Positions 52,816-60,722 of a stretch of DNA of 64,000 nt are shown here, piece after piece. The translations under genes were made by a program, and so were the position numbers. The DNA comes from Nocardioidaceae bacterium UBA4001 (GTDB lineage Bacteria; Actinomycetota; Actinomycetes; Propionibacteriales; Nocardioidaceae): the NCBI GenBank assembly GCA_002384855.1, contig DGBP01000058.1, forward strand, positions 1 to 64,000, given 5' to 3'. Position 1 is the first letter of the stretch. Each line of letters begins with the position of its first letter. The notes below the pieces were generated by a model. It saw only the letters and a program-made list of their open reading frames with translations, was not told the origin of the DNA and ran no database searches.

Positions 52816-53622
52816 ATGACGGACTTCACCCTCCCCGGCCACGCCGGTGCGCTGCACGGCCGCCACTGGTCCCCCGCGAGCGACCCGTCGTACGTCGCTC
52901 TGCTCTGCCACGGCTACGGGGAGCACCTCGGGAGGTACGACCACGTCGCCGCCCGCCTCACCGCTGACGGCGCCGCGGTCTACGCCCAGGACCACGTCGG
53001 CCACGGCGAGAGCGAGGGCGAGCGGGTCCTGGTCACCGACTTCGAGAAGGTGGTCGACGACTTCCACCTTCTGCACGAGCACGCCGCCGGTCGGCACCCC
53101 GACCTCCCCGTCGTCCTGATCGGGCACTCGATGGGCGGCATGATCGCGGCGCGCTACGCCCAGCGCTACGGCGACTCGCTCTCCTGCGTCGTGCTCTCCG
53201 GACCCGTGCTCGGCCACTGGGCGGTGCTCCACGTCCTTCTTCCGCTCGAGGAGATGCCGGACGCCCCGATCGACCCGTCGACGCTGTCGCGCGACCCCGC
53301 GGTGGGCGAGGCCTACGTCGCCGACCCGCTGGTGTGGCACGGGCCGTTCAAGAAGCCGACCGTCCAGGCGCTGGCCGACACCATCGCGGCGATCGAGGCC
53401 GGCGGCGCCCTCGAGACACCCGTCCTGTGGTTGCACGGTGAGGACGACCAGCTCGTCCCGTACGACGGCACCGCCCGCGGCTGGCCGGCCCTCTCCGGCG
53501 ACAACGGCCGCGCCACACAGAAGTCCTACCCCGACGCACGGCACGAGATCTTCAACGAGACCAACAAGGACGAGGTGCTCGACGACGTCCTCGCCTTCGT
53601 GCACCGGCAGCTCCCGGGATGA
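52816..53622 (+). CDS. monoacylglycerol-lipase-like alpha/beta hydrolase
   Basis: A 268-aa serine hydrolase. LCHGYGEHLGRYDHVAARLT near residue 30 is the oxyanion HG(Y/F)GEHxxRY pattern of monoacylglycerol lipases and lysophospholipases. The nucleophile is in VVLIGHSMGGMIAARYAQRY, the acid in LWLHGEDDQLVPYDGT and the base in YPDARHEIFNE. No signal peptide, so it acts in the cytoplasm. AAQDHVGHGESEG-like YAQDHVGHGESEGERVLV also fits the family. Specific lipid substrate unknown. Confidence 0.88.
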   Translation: MTDFTLPGHAGALHGRHWSPASDPSYVALLCHGYGEHLGRYDHVAARLTADGAAVYAQDHVGHGESEGERVLVTDFEKVVDDFHLLHEHAAGRHPDLPVVLIGHSMGGMIAARYAQRYGDSLSCVVLSGPVLGHWAVLHVLLPLEEMPDAPIDPSTLSRDPAVGEAYVADPLVWHGPFKKPTVQALADTIAAIEAGGALETPVLWLHGEDDQLVPYDGTARGWPALSGDNGRATQKSYPDARHEIFNETNKDEVLDDVLAFVHRQLPG

Positions 53623-53688
53623 GGTCGGCCCGGTTCCTGCTGCGGATGGGAGGGCCCACGCGGGTCCTCCCGGGTCCATACTGAGACC

Positions 53689-54351
53689 GTGCCCGGCTGT
53701 TGCGACCCGTCCGGCTACGCCGATGTCTTCGGCGGCCGCTTCGCACGCGCGCAGGCCCGCCGCTACCGCAAGCGAGGCCTCGACCGTACGGCGCAGCGCC
53801 TGGTCGACTTCCTCGCCGGCCGGGGCGTCGAGGGAGCGACCGTGCTCGAGATCGGTGGCGGTGTCGGGGAGATACAGCTCGAGCTGCTGCGTCGCGGGGC
53901 CGCACGCACCACCAACCTCGAGCTCGTCAGCGAGTACGACGCCCTGGCGCGGCAGCTGGCCACGGACGAAGGTGTCGCCGACCGGGTGGACCGGCGGATC
54001 GTCGACATCGCCACCACCCCCGACGAGGTGGAGGACGCCGATGTCGTGGTCCTGCACCGGGTGGTGTGCTGCTACCGCGACTACGAGAAGCTCCTCCGGG
54101 CCGCGGCGGAGCACGCCAGGCATTCGCTGGTGCTCAGCTATCCCCCGCCGACACTCGCCAACCGCATGATGCTCCGTGTGGAGAACGCCTGGCACCGGCT
54201 GCGGAGAAACTCGTTCCGCGCGTTCACGCACTCCCCCGACGACATGATGCGGGTCCTGCACGGAGCCGGCCTACGCACGTCGTACCAGCACCGCGGCCGC
54301 GTCTGGCACGTCGCCGGTCTCGAACGCCCGGCCGCCCGCGAGGCCGGCTGA
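53689..54351 (+). CDS. SAM-dependent methyltransferase
   Basis: A 220-aa class I methyltransferase. The cofactor loop is ATVLEIGGGVGEIQLELLRR near residues 49-68, and VVVLHRVVCCYRDYEKLLRA near 118-137 is the post-motif helix pair, similar to small actinobacterial methyltransferases of the MPBQ/magnesium-protoporphyrin-like group. The N-terminus MPGCCDPSGYADVFGGRFAR is distinctive, with paired Cys. GTG start; CATACT lies six bases upstream, a leaderless pattern. Substrate unknown. Confidence 0.82.
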   Translation: MPGCCDPSGYADVFGGRFARAQARRYRKRGLDRTAQRLVDFLAGRGVEGATVLEIGGGVGEIQLELLRRGAARTTNLELVSEYDALARQLATDEGVADRVDRRIVDIATTPDEVEDADVVVLHRVVCCYRDYEKLLRAAAEHARHSLVLSYPPPTLANRMMLRVENAWHRLRRNSFRAFTHSPDDMMRVLHGAGLRTSYQHRGRVWHVAGLERPAAREAG

Positions 54352-54446
54352 CCCCAGCCGTCCTGGGCAGCGGCCGCCGGCCTGCCCCTGACCGGCCGAG
54401 ACGCCTTACGGCACGATCGGACCAGACCACCCACCGGCCCGCCGAT

Positions 54447-54479
54447 GTTCACCGTCCGGCCACCCGGGGGTCACCGGAC
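54447..54479 (+). promoter_or_regulatory. PHO-box-like triple 11-nt direct repeat upstream of phoX
   Basis: Three adjacent 11-base units, GTTCACCGTCC, GGCCACCCGGG and GGTCACCGGAC, lie head to tail 65-97 bases before the phoX start. They match the layout known for Streptomyces PhoP sites: tandem 11-nt units with GTTCA/GGTCA followed by CC. A possible -10, TAGCGT, follows at 54497-54502. So phoX is probably turned on by PhoR-PhoP under phosphate starvation (inference). Confidence 0.6.
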
Positions 54480-54543
54480 CGGTCGACTCACCCACCTAGC
54501 GTCACGCGGGTCCCACCCGGCACCCCTGAACGAGGAGACACCC

Positions 54544-56559
54544 GTGACGCAGTCCCCCATCAAGCCCCGGCGCCTGCTGCCGATGCTCGGACACACCCAG
54601 GGCACGCGCAGCGCGTCGGTCTGCCACTGGCGCTGTGCCGACCAGTGCGCCGAGGCACATCCCGCCCGCAGCGAGAGCCCGACCTTCACCGAGGTCGCCG
54701 AGAACGCCGTGTCCCGCCGGTCGATCCTCCGCGGAGGTCTCGGCGCGCTCGTCGTCGGCGGCAGCTTCGCGCTGAGCGGCCCGGCCGCTGCCGCCCCCGG
54801 CATCGCCTCCGCCGCCAAGCCCGGCAGGACCGGCGGTCTTCCCTTCACCCAGCTCAAGCCCGCCCCGACGTCGGACATGGACGAGGTGACCGTGCCCTCC
54901 GGCTACGACTGGACCGCGATCATGGCGTGGGGCGACCCCGTCGTCACCGGCGCGCCGCTGTTCGACTTCGACCGGCAGAGCGCAGAGGCGCAGAAGCTCC
55001 AGTTCGGCTACAACAACGACTTCCTCGCGTTCGTGCCGCTCGCCGGCAGGAGGAACCGCGCGCTGATGGTCGTCAACCACGAGTACACCAACCCCGAGCT
55101 GATGTTCAGCGGTGCCCCGGCCGACGAGGAGGAGCGCCTCGAGCGGCTCAGGATCGAGATGGCCGCCCACGGCATGTCGGTCGTCGAGGTACGCCGTGAG
55201 GGCCCCCGTGGCCCGTGGCAGCCGGTCCGCAGGTCGTCGTACAACCGCCGCGTGCACGAGGAGACCGAGTTCGCGATGACCGGTCCCGCCGCGGGGTCGT
55301 CGTACCTGCGGACCGGAGCGGACCCGAGCGGCACCCGCGTCCTGGGCACGGTTAACAACTGCGCCGGCGGCACCACCCCGTGGGGCACGGTCCTGTCCGG
55401 TGAGGAAAACTTCCAGGGCTACTTCAAGCGCAACGCCGGGCTCGACCCGCGCAACGCCGCCTACGGCATCAGCAGCACCGGCCGCGGCTGGGACGCCGTC
55501 GAGCCACGATGGGACCTGAACAACGAGCCCAACGAGGTCAACCGCTTCGGCTGGATCGTCGAGATCGACCCGTCGGACCCGACCTCGACGCCGAAGAAGC
55601 ACACCGCGCTCGGCCGCTTCAAGCACGAGGGCGCCACGGTCGACATCGCCGCCGACGGCCGCGCGGTCGCGGTGATGGGCGACGACCAGGGCAACGAGTA
55701 CGTCTACAAGTTCATCTCCCGCGACCGCTACCGCCCCGGTGGCTCCGCCGCTGACAAGGCGCACAACATGACGCTGCTGGAGAACGGCGACCTGTACGTC
55801 GCCCGCCTCGAGGCCTCGGGCGACCCGGCGACGACGTACGACGGCACAGGGGTGTGGCTGCCGCTGATCGTCGGCGGTGCCTCCATGGTCGAGGGCTTCA
55901 CGGTCGAGGAGGTGCTGGTCTTCACCCGCGCCGCGGCAGACACGGTCAGCCCCACGCCGATGGACCGCCCCGAGGACGTGCAGCGCAACCCGCACAACGG
56001 CTACGTCTACGCGGCCCTGACGAACAACTCCGGGCGTACGACGCTCGACCCGGCCAACCCGCGGAGGAACAACAGGTACGGCCAGGTCGTGGAGCTCCAG
56101 GAGGCCGAGGCCACCGACCTCACCTTCACCTGGTCCCTCGTCGTCGTGTGCGGCGACCCGAGCGACCCGACGACGTACTTCTCCGGCTACCCGAAGCAGC
56201 TGGTCTCGCCGATCTCGAGCCCGGACAACGTCGCCTTCGACTCGTCGGGGAACCTGTGGATCTCCACCGACGGCCAGGGCAACCTCGGCCTGAACGACGC
56301 GCTCCACCTGGTGCCCGTCGAGGGACCGCACCGGGGGCACGTGCAGCAGTTCCTCGCGGTGCCGACCGGCGGCGAGACCTGTGGCCCGGTCATCGACGAG
56401 GAGTCCTCCTCGGTGTTCGTCGCCGTCCAGCACCCCGGTGACGTCGACGGCGCGAGCCCGGAGAACCCCGCGTCGAGCTTCCCCTACGGCCGTACGGCGT
56501 ACCGGGCGGCGAACGTGAAGGGCCCGCGTCCGTCGGTGGTGCAGGTCTTCCGCCGCTGA
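54544..56559 (+). CDS. phoX: PhoX-family alkaline phosphatase (DUF839), Tat-exported
   Basis: A 671-aa exported phosphatase. A twin-arginine signal is present but unusually far in: SRRSILRGGLGALVVGGSFA at about residues 58-77, after a 55-residue leader with LGHTQGTRSASVCHWRCADQ, a usual N-terminal feature of this branch. The mature part is a beta-propeller-like PhoX: NHEYTNPELM, GTVNNCAGGTTPWGTVLSGE, ENFQGYFKRN, KHTALGRFKHEGATVDIAAD, MDRPEDVQRNPHNGYVYAAL and SSPDNVAFDSSGNLWISTDG carry the acidic metal ligands. PhoX uses Ca and Fe and releases phosphate from organic esters outside the cell. A PHO-box-like repeat lies upstream; AACGAGGAGA precedes the GTG. Confidence 0.88.
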   Translation: MTQSPIKPRRLLPMLGHTQGTRSASVCHWRCADQCAEAHPARSESPTFTEVAENAVSRRSILRGGLGALVVGGSFALSGPAAAAPGIASAAKPGRTGGLPFTQLKPAPTSDMDEVTVPSGYDWTAIMAWGDPVVTGAPLFDFDRQSAEAQKLQFGYNNDFLAFVPLAGRRNRALMVVNHEYTNPELMFSGAPADEEERLERLRIEMAAHGMSVVEVRREGPRGPWQPVRRSSYNRRVHEETEFAMTGPAAGSSYLRTGADPSGTRVLGTVNNCAGGTTPWGTVLSGEENFQGYFKRNAGLDPRNAAYGISSTGRGWDAVEPRWDLNNEPNEVNRFGWIVEIDPSDPTSTPKKHTALGRFKHEGATVDIAADGRAVAVMGDDQGNEYVYKFISRDRYRPGGSAADKAHNMTLLENGDLYVARLEASGDPATTYDGTGVWLPLIVGGASMVEGFTVEEVLVFTRAAADTVSPTPMDRPEDVQRNPHNGYVYAALTNNSGRTTLDPANPRRNNRYGQVVELQEAEATDLTFTWSLVVVCGDPSDPTTYFSGYPKQLVSPISSPDNVAFDSSGNLWISTDGQGNLGLNDALHLVPVEGPHRGHVQQFLAVPTGGETCGPVIDEESSSVFVAVQHPGDVDGASPENPASSFPYGRTAYRAANVKGPRPSVVQVFRR

Positions 56560-56586
56560 GCGACCGGCATCGGGCATCCGGCATCG

Positions 56587-56630
56587 GGTCCGCGGACCGA
56601 CCGGTCCGCGGACCGACCGGTCCGCGGACC
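56587..56630. repeat. array of three perfect 12-bp palindromes, 16-bp period
   Basis: GGTCCGCGGACC, its own reverse complement, occurs at 56587-56598, 56603-56614 and 56619-56630, separated by GACC. The array sits 28 bases after the phoX stop and just before a convergent decayed gene. It may be a strong bidirectional terminator, a protein-binding array, or a tandem-repeat expansion. A CATCGGG/CATCCGG motif also repeats at 56568-56588. Confidence 0.8.
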
Positions 56631-56654
56631 CGGTGTCGCGCTCGACCCGAGGTC

Positions 56655-56932
56655 TCAGGTGAGGTTCCTGCGCATCAGCACGCGGGGCCCGCCTGAGACC
56701 GAGTCCGTGTCCGCGGCCTTCGTGAAGCCCGCCCGCTCGAACAGCCCGGCGCGACGGGGGCGGTGGCACAGCTCGCGCACGTACTCACCGCGCGCGGGTC
56801 CCAACAGCTCGCGGTTGGTCCTCGCGTCCAGGCGGTGGCTCAGGCACCAGCACACGTTCGCGTCGGGGTTCTTCGGCCCGACCATCGTCGCGACGTCGGA
56901 TCCGCCGCCGTCGGCTCCACGTGGAAGCTCAT
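56655..56932 (-). pseudogene. collapsed GNAT acetyltransferase gene
   Basis: From ATG 56932 the sequence starts MSFHVEPTA and then, in the neighbouring frame, continues DVATMVGPKNPDANVCWCLS, HRLDARTNRELLGPARGEYV and RELCHRP, the N-terminus of an actinobacterial GNAT-like family. It then jumps to LFERAGFTKAADTDSV and PRVLMRRNLT, the family's C-terminus. About 80 middle residues with the acetyl-CoA site are missing, and a frameshift lies near the N-terminus. It cannot be a working acetyltransferase. Confidence 0.7.
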
Positions 56933-57055
56933 GCCGCCACGGTAGCCCCGCGGCCGGGTGTCGAGGAGGGAGCCGGTCCGGTGGTCGAGGAGCGAGCCTG
57001 CGAGCGTCTCGAAACCATCCGCAGGACGCCTTGAGCGCCCGGGATGATAGGACGT

Positions 57056-57994
57056 GTGAAGACGTCGACCACCGCACAGCCGGCACTCGTCCGGCTCGCC
57101 CTGGTCGTCGTGGGCCACCTCGTCGCACTCGGCCTCGTCTACTACCTGACGGTGCACACGGCCACCGGACGCGAGCTCGCCGACGCCTCGCTACGGGGAG
57201 CGATTCGAGTGCGCCCCCTGGTCACCGGCACGGTCGAGCAGATCCTCGACGTGGTCTCGGTCGCCTCGCTGCTCGGAACCATGGCTGTCGTCGCGGTCAT
57301 CGCGCTGCTGCGCCTCGCGCGGCTCGAGGGGCTGGTGGCGATCGGGCTCCTGGCCGGCGCGAACGTCTCGACGTGGCTGCTGAAGAACGTGCTGCTCACC
57401 CGGCCCGACCTCGGACTGGACGAGGTCGCGCCGCCGACCCTGAACAGTCTCCCCAGCGGGCACGCCACGGCCGCCTTCTCCGCCGTCGCCGCCCTGGTCT
57501 TCGTGCTCCCACGACGATGGCGACAGGTGACGGCGACGGTGGGGGCCGGGTACGCCGCGCTGACGGGCGTCGCCACGATGCTCGCGGGGTGGCACCGCGC
57601 CGCAGACTCGGTTGCGGCCTTCCTGGTCGTCGGCGCCTGGGGCGGGGTCGCCGCGGCGGTGCTCGTCGTCACCGGGTCGCACACGGCCGGCGGGCTCGCA
57701 CGCCTCGCCGCGCCCCGCCCACCCTCACCGCGCTCCGGAGGACGACGACCGGCGAAACCGCGTCCCACCGGTTGGCTGGTCCGGGTCACCCTCGTCGCCG
57801 GAGCCCTGGCAGCAGTCCTGGCAGCGGGCCTGGTCCTCGCCTCGCTGGCCCCCACCAACGCGGTGGGGTCGATGGTGGCCTTCCTCGCCGGCACCCTGTT
57901 CGTCGTCGCCGGCGCCGCCGGGGTGACCGTCGGCATCCTCGAGGTCCTCCGGTTCGTGGAGGACCGCCGAAGGTTCGAGCCCGGGGACGCCTGA
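57056..57994 (+). CDS. PAP2-family membrane phosphatase
   Basis: A 312-aa polytopic protein with a PAP2 acid-phosphatase core. The three motifs are KNVLLTRPDLGLDEV (KxxxxxxRP), SLPSGHATAAFSAVA (PSGH) and AGWHRAADSVAAF (HRxxD type). About six helices surround them, and two further C-terminal helices follow a basic Pro-rich loop (RPPSPRSGGRRPAKPRPTG), making it longer than the usual 220-aa form. It probably dephosphorylates a lipid pyrophosphate or phosphatidate. The GTG at 57056 is chosen because GATGAT lies seven bases upstream; an in-frame ATG at 57044 would add four residues. Confidence 0.82.
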   Translation: MKTSTTAQPALVRLALVVVGHLVALGLVYYLTVHTATGRELADASLRGAIRVRPLVTGTVEQILDVVSVASLLGTMAVVAVIALLRLARLEGLVAIGLLAGANVSTWLLKNVLLTRPDLGLDEVAPPTLNSLPSGHATAAFSAVAALVFVLPRRWRQVTATVGAGYAALTGVATMLAGWHRAADSVAAFLVVGAWGGVAAAVLVVTGSHTAGGLARLAAPRPPSPRSGGRRPAKPRPTGWLVRVTLVAGALAAVLAAGLVLASLAPTNAVGSMVAFLAGTLFVVAGAAGVTVGILEVLRFVEDRRRFEPGDA

Positions 57995-58108
57995 CAGCGC
58001 CGGCGCAACTCGGGACGAACCGCCCGACTCACCCGCGGGCTATGGACCTCGGCCACCGACCCTCCTAGGTTCGGACGTAACCGCTGTCACACACCCCTGG
58101 AGGTCGGC

Positions 58109-59140
58109 ATGACGACTGAGGCAGCACCCCAGACCTCGACGCCCGAGGACGTCGCACGCCCTGAGGCGCTCACCCCCGAGGTACGCCTCAAGCTCTACGA
58201 GACGATGGTGCTCAGCCGCACCTACGAAGAGGCGATCCTGCGTGAGTACCACGCCGACAAGGGTCCCGGCTTCGACATCGGCAAGGGCCTGGTCCCCGGC
58301 GAGATGCACCTGTCCGCCGGCCAGGAGCCCGTCGCCGCCGGCGTCTGCGCGCACCTGTCCACCGACGACGCGGTCACCGCGACCCACCGTCCACACCACT
58401 TCGCCGTCGCCCACGGCGTGGACCTGAAGAAGATGACCGCCGAGATCTTCGGCCGCGAGACCGGTCTCGGCAAGGGCCGCGGCGGGCACATGCACCTCTT
58501 CGACCCCGACACCCACTTCTCCTGCTCCGGCATCATCGCCGAGGGCTACCCGCCGGCGCTCGGCCAGGCATTCGCGTTCAAGCGGCGCGGGACGACCGAC
58601 ATCGCCGTCGCCGTCACCGGTGAGGGCGCCGCCAACCAGGGCGCCTTCCACGAGTCTCTCAACCTCGCGGCCTCCTGGAAGCTCCCGGTCGTCTTCGTCG
58701 TCGAGGACAACGAGTGGGGCATCTCGGTCCCGAGATCGGCCTCCACGGCGATCGCCTCGAACGCCGACCGCGCGGCGGCGTACGGAATCCCCGGCGAGCG
58801 GGTGGAGAACGACGTCGAGGCGGTGTACGACGCCGCGGCCCGTGCCGTGAGGCGCGCCCGGGCCGGCGAGGGCCCCTCCCTGCTCGAGGTCCACACGCTG
58901 CGGATGTGGGGCCACTTCGAGGGAGACGCGCAGGGCTACCGCCCCGAGCTCGCCGACGTCAACAAGCACGACCCGATCCCGGCGTACGAGCAGCGCCTCC
59001 GCGACGAAGGTCTGCTGGACGACGACAAGGTCGACGAGGTCAAGCGGCTGTGCAGCAGCGCCGTCGAGGACGCGGTCACCTTCGCCAAGGGCAGCGCGAT
59101 CCCCGACCCGTCCACCGCCACCCACTACGTGTTCGCGTGA
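58109..59140 (+). CDS. thiamine-diphosphate 2-oxoacid dehydrogenase E1 alpha subunit
   Basis: A 343-aa E1 alpha subunit of the pyruvate/acetoin/branched-chain oxoacid dehydrogenase type. The ThDP site is VAVTGEGAANQGAFHESLNL near 168-188, with the closing VVEDNEWGISVPRS. HMHLFDPDTHFSCSGIIAEG and GEMHLSAGQEPVAAGVCAHL are family patterns, closest by eye to acetoin- or pyruvate-type AcoA/PdhA. It decarboxylates a 2-oxoacid and passes the acyl group to a lipoyl arm. GGAGGTCGGC precedes the ATG. It heads an operon with E1 beta (11 bases on) and a free lipoyl-domain gene. The substrate is unknown; pyruvate or acetoin is likely. Confidence 0.88.
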   Translation: MTTEAAPQTSTPEDVARPEALTPEVRLKLYETMVLSRTYEEAILREYHADKGPGFDIGKGLVPGEMHLSAGQEPVAAGVCAHLSTDDAVTATHRPHHFAVAHGVDLKKMTAEIFGRETGLGKGRGGHMHLFDPDTHFSCSGIIAEGYPPALGQAFAFKRRGTTDIAVAVTGEGAANQGAFHESLNLAASWKLPVVFVVEDNEWGISVPRSASTAIASNADRAAAYGIPGERVENDVEAVYDAAARAVRRARAGEGPSLLEVHTLRMWGHFEGDAQGYRPELADVNKHDPIPAYEQRLRDEGLLDDDKVDEVKRLCSSAVEDAVTFAKGSAIPDPSTATHYVFA

Positions 59141-59150
59141 GGAGCCACCG

Positions 59151-60176
59151 ATGACCATGACCGAAGCACCTCAGGCCACCCGTCGACTCAGCACGTCCAA
59201 GGCGATGGTGGAGGCCATCGCACAGGAGATGGAGCGCGACCCGTCGGTGTTCTACCTGGGTGAGGACGTCGGCGCGTACGGCGGCATCTTCTCCTCCACG
59301 ACCGGGCTGCTCGACCGGTTCGGCCCCGAGCGGATCATCGACACCCCGATCTCGGAGACTGCGTTCATCGGCCTCGGCATCGGAGCCGCGGTCGAGGGCA
59401 TGCGCCCGATCGTCGAGGTGATGTTCACCGACTTCATGGGCGTCTGCCTCGACCAGCTCTACAACCACATGGCCAAGATCCACTTCGAGTCCGGCGGCAA
59501 CGTCAAGGTCCCGATGGTGGTCACGATGGCCGCCGGTGGTGGGTACTCCGACGGCGCCCAGCACTCCCAGTGCCTGTGGGGCACCTTCGCCCACCTACCC
59601 GGGATGAAGGTGGTCGTGCCGAGCAACCCGGCCGACGCGAAGGGCCTGATGACGTCGGCGATCCGGGACGACAGTCCGGTCGTCTACATTTTCCACAAGG
59701 GCATCATGGGCCTGGCCTGGATGGCGAAGAACCCCCGCAACGTCGACGAGGTGCCCGAGGGCGAGCATGTCGTACCCCTCGGCAAGGCCAACGTCGTGCG
59801 CACCGGCTCCGACGTCACCGTCGTGACGCTGTCGCTGTCGGTGCACCACGCGCTCGACGTCGCCGAGAAGCTCGCGCCCGAGGGCATCGACGTGGAGGTG
59901 CTCGACCTGCGCAGCCTCGTCCCCCTCGACCGGGAGGCGATCCTCGAGTCCGTCGGCAAGACCGGCCGGCTCGTGGTCGTCGATGAGGACTACCAGTCCT
60001 TCGGCGTCTCCGGCGAGGTCGTCGCCACGATCACCGACCACGACCCCGGCATGCTGCGGGTCCCGGTCAAGCGCGTGGCAGTGCCCGACGTGCCCATCCC
60101 CTACGCCCACGACCTCGAGTACGCCGTGCTTCCCCGGCACGACCGCATCGAGGCCGCGATCCGGGCGTCCGTATGA
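59151..60176 (+). CDS. 2-oxoacid dehydrogenase E1 beta subunit
   Basis: A 341-aa E1 beta subunit with a complete transketolase-like pyrimidine domain: VFYLGEDVGAYGGIFSSTTG near 34-53, the catalytic-loop region ISETAFIGLGIGAAVEGMRP, MVVTMAAGGGYSDGAQHSQC, and FHKGIMGLAWMAK. The C-terminal transketolase domain contains IDVEVLDLRSLVPLDREAIL and LVVVDEDYQSFGVSGEVVAT. It forms the alpha2-beta2 E1 with the gene before it. Its stop overlaps the lipoyl-domain start by 4 bp (ATGA). Confidence 0.9.
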   Translation: MTMTEAPQATRRLSTSKAMVEAIAQEMERDPSVFYLGEDVGAYGGIFSSTTGLLDRFGPERIIDTPISETAFIGLGIGAAVEGMRPIVEVMFTDFMGVCLDQLYNHMAKIHFESGGNVKVPMVVTMAAGGGYSDGAQHSQCLWGTFAHLPGMKVVVPSNPADAKGLMTSAIRDDSPVVYIFHKGIMGLAWMAKNPRNVDEVPEGEHVVPLGKANVVRTGSDVTVVTLSLSVHHALDVAEKLAPEGIDVEVLDLRSLVPLDREAILESVGKTGRLVVVDEDYQSFGVSGEVVATITDHDPGMLRVPVKRVAVPDVPIPYAHDLEYAVLPRHDRIEAAIRASV

Positions 60177-60406
60177 GGGAGGTGCTCTTCCCACCCCTGT
60201 CCAAGGAGAACCCGGAGGCCGAGGGCGTCCTCGCGACCTGGTACGTCGCCGACGGCTCCACCGTCGCCGCCGACCAGCTGATCGCCGAGGTCCAGGTCGA
60301 CAAGGTCTCCGCGGAGGTCCTCGCGCCGGTGGCCGGGACCGTCCGCCTCCTCGTCGAGGAGGAGGCAGCGGTCAGGCAGGGGTCGCCCATCGCCCGGATC
60401 GAGTGA
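60173..60406 (+). CDS. stand-alone lipoyl (biotinyl/lipoyl) carrier domain
   Basis: A 77-aa protein that is only a lipoyl domain: FPPLSKENPEAEGVLATWYV, then ADGSTVAADQLIAEVQVDKV with the lipoylated Lys44 in the DK(V/A) turn, and APVAGTVRLLVEEEAAVRQG. A normal E2 would continue with a linker, an E1/E3-binding domain and a 230-aa acyltransferase. None follows: the frame stops at 60406 and the next 600 bases hold only remnants. So the operon encodes a free acyl carrier to work with an E2/E3 made elsewhere, or a truncated E2. The clean C-terminus after PIARIE suggests a complete domain rather than a random cut. Confidence 0.82.
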   Translation: MREVLFPPLSKENPEAEGVLATWYVADGSTVAADQLIAEVQVDKVSAEVLAPVAGTVRLLVEEEAAVRQGSPIARIE

Positions 60407-60584
60407 GGGCCCGGGGCGCCGGGTCGGGTCGAAGCCGGGGTTCTCCCACTTCCCACTGGGCGATTGTGGGCCGCAAAGCAGGCATCTGCCCTGGAGTGAG
60501 CGCTGCAGATGCATCGGGCAACGAGGCCGGCGAGGCTCCCGATCGGTGATCCGTCATGGTGGAGCACCCGCTTGCCTTCGCCTT
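60407..60584. other. intergenic, unexplained
   Basis: About 180 bases after the lipoyl gene hold no reading frame I can support. The sequence is slightly less GC-rich around 60445-60520 than its surroundings, which may mean a foreign or repeat fragment. No clear terminator is visible. Confidence 0.35.
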
Positions 60585-60722
60585 CTATCGGCGTCGGCTG
60601 AAGCGGACTCCTCCGGTGGGCAGGGTGTGCATGTCCCAGTGTTGGGGGTGGTCGGCCATGTGGTGGTGGGGTGGGCACAGAGGGAGGCCGTCGGCGAGGT
60701 CGGTGGCTCCGCCGTGCTGCCA
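60585..60722 (-). pseudogene. C-terminal remnant of an HNH (DUF222/13E12-type) endonuclease
   Basis: The leftward frame ending at the TAG 60585-60587 reads WQHGGATDLADGLPLCPHHH, then HMADHPQHWDMHTLPTGGVR. GGxTDLxNGLxLCPHHH is the end of the HNH motif in the DUF222/13E12 repeat family common in actinobacteria. Everything before the HNH core, several hundred residues, is missing. At about 60722 it abuts a different gene fragment on the same strand, in another frame. Confidence 0.65.
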
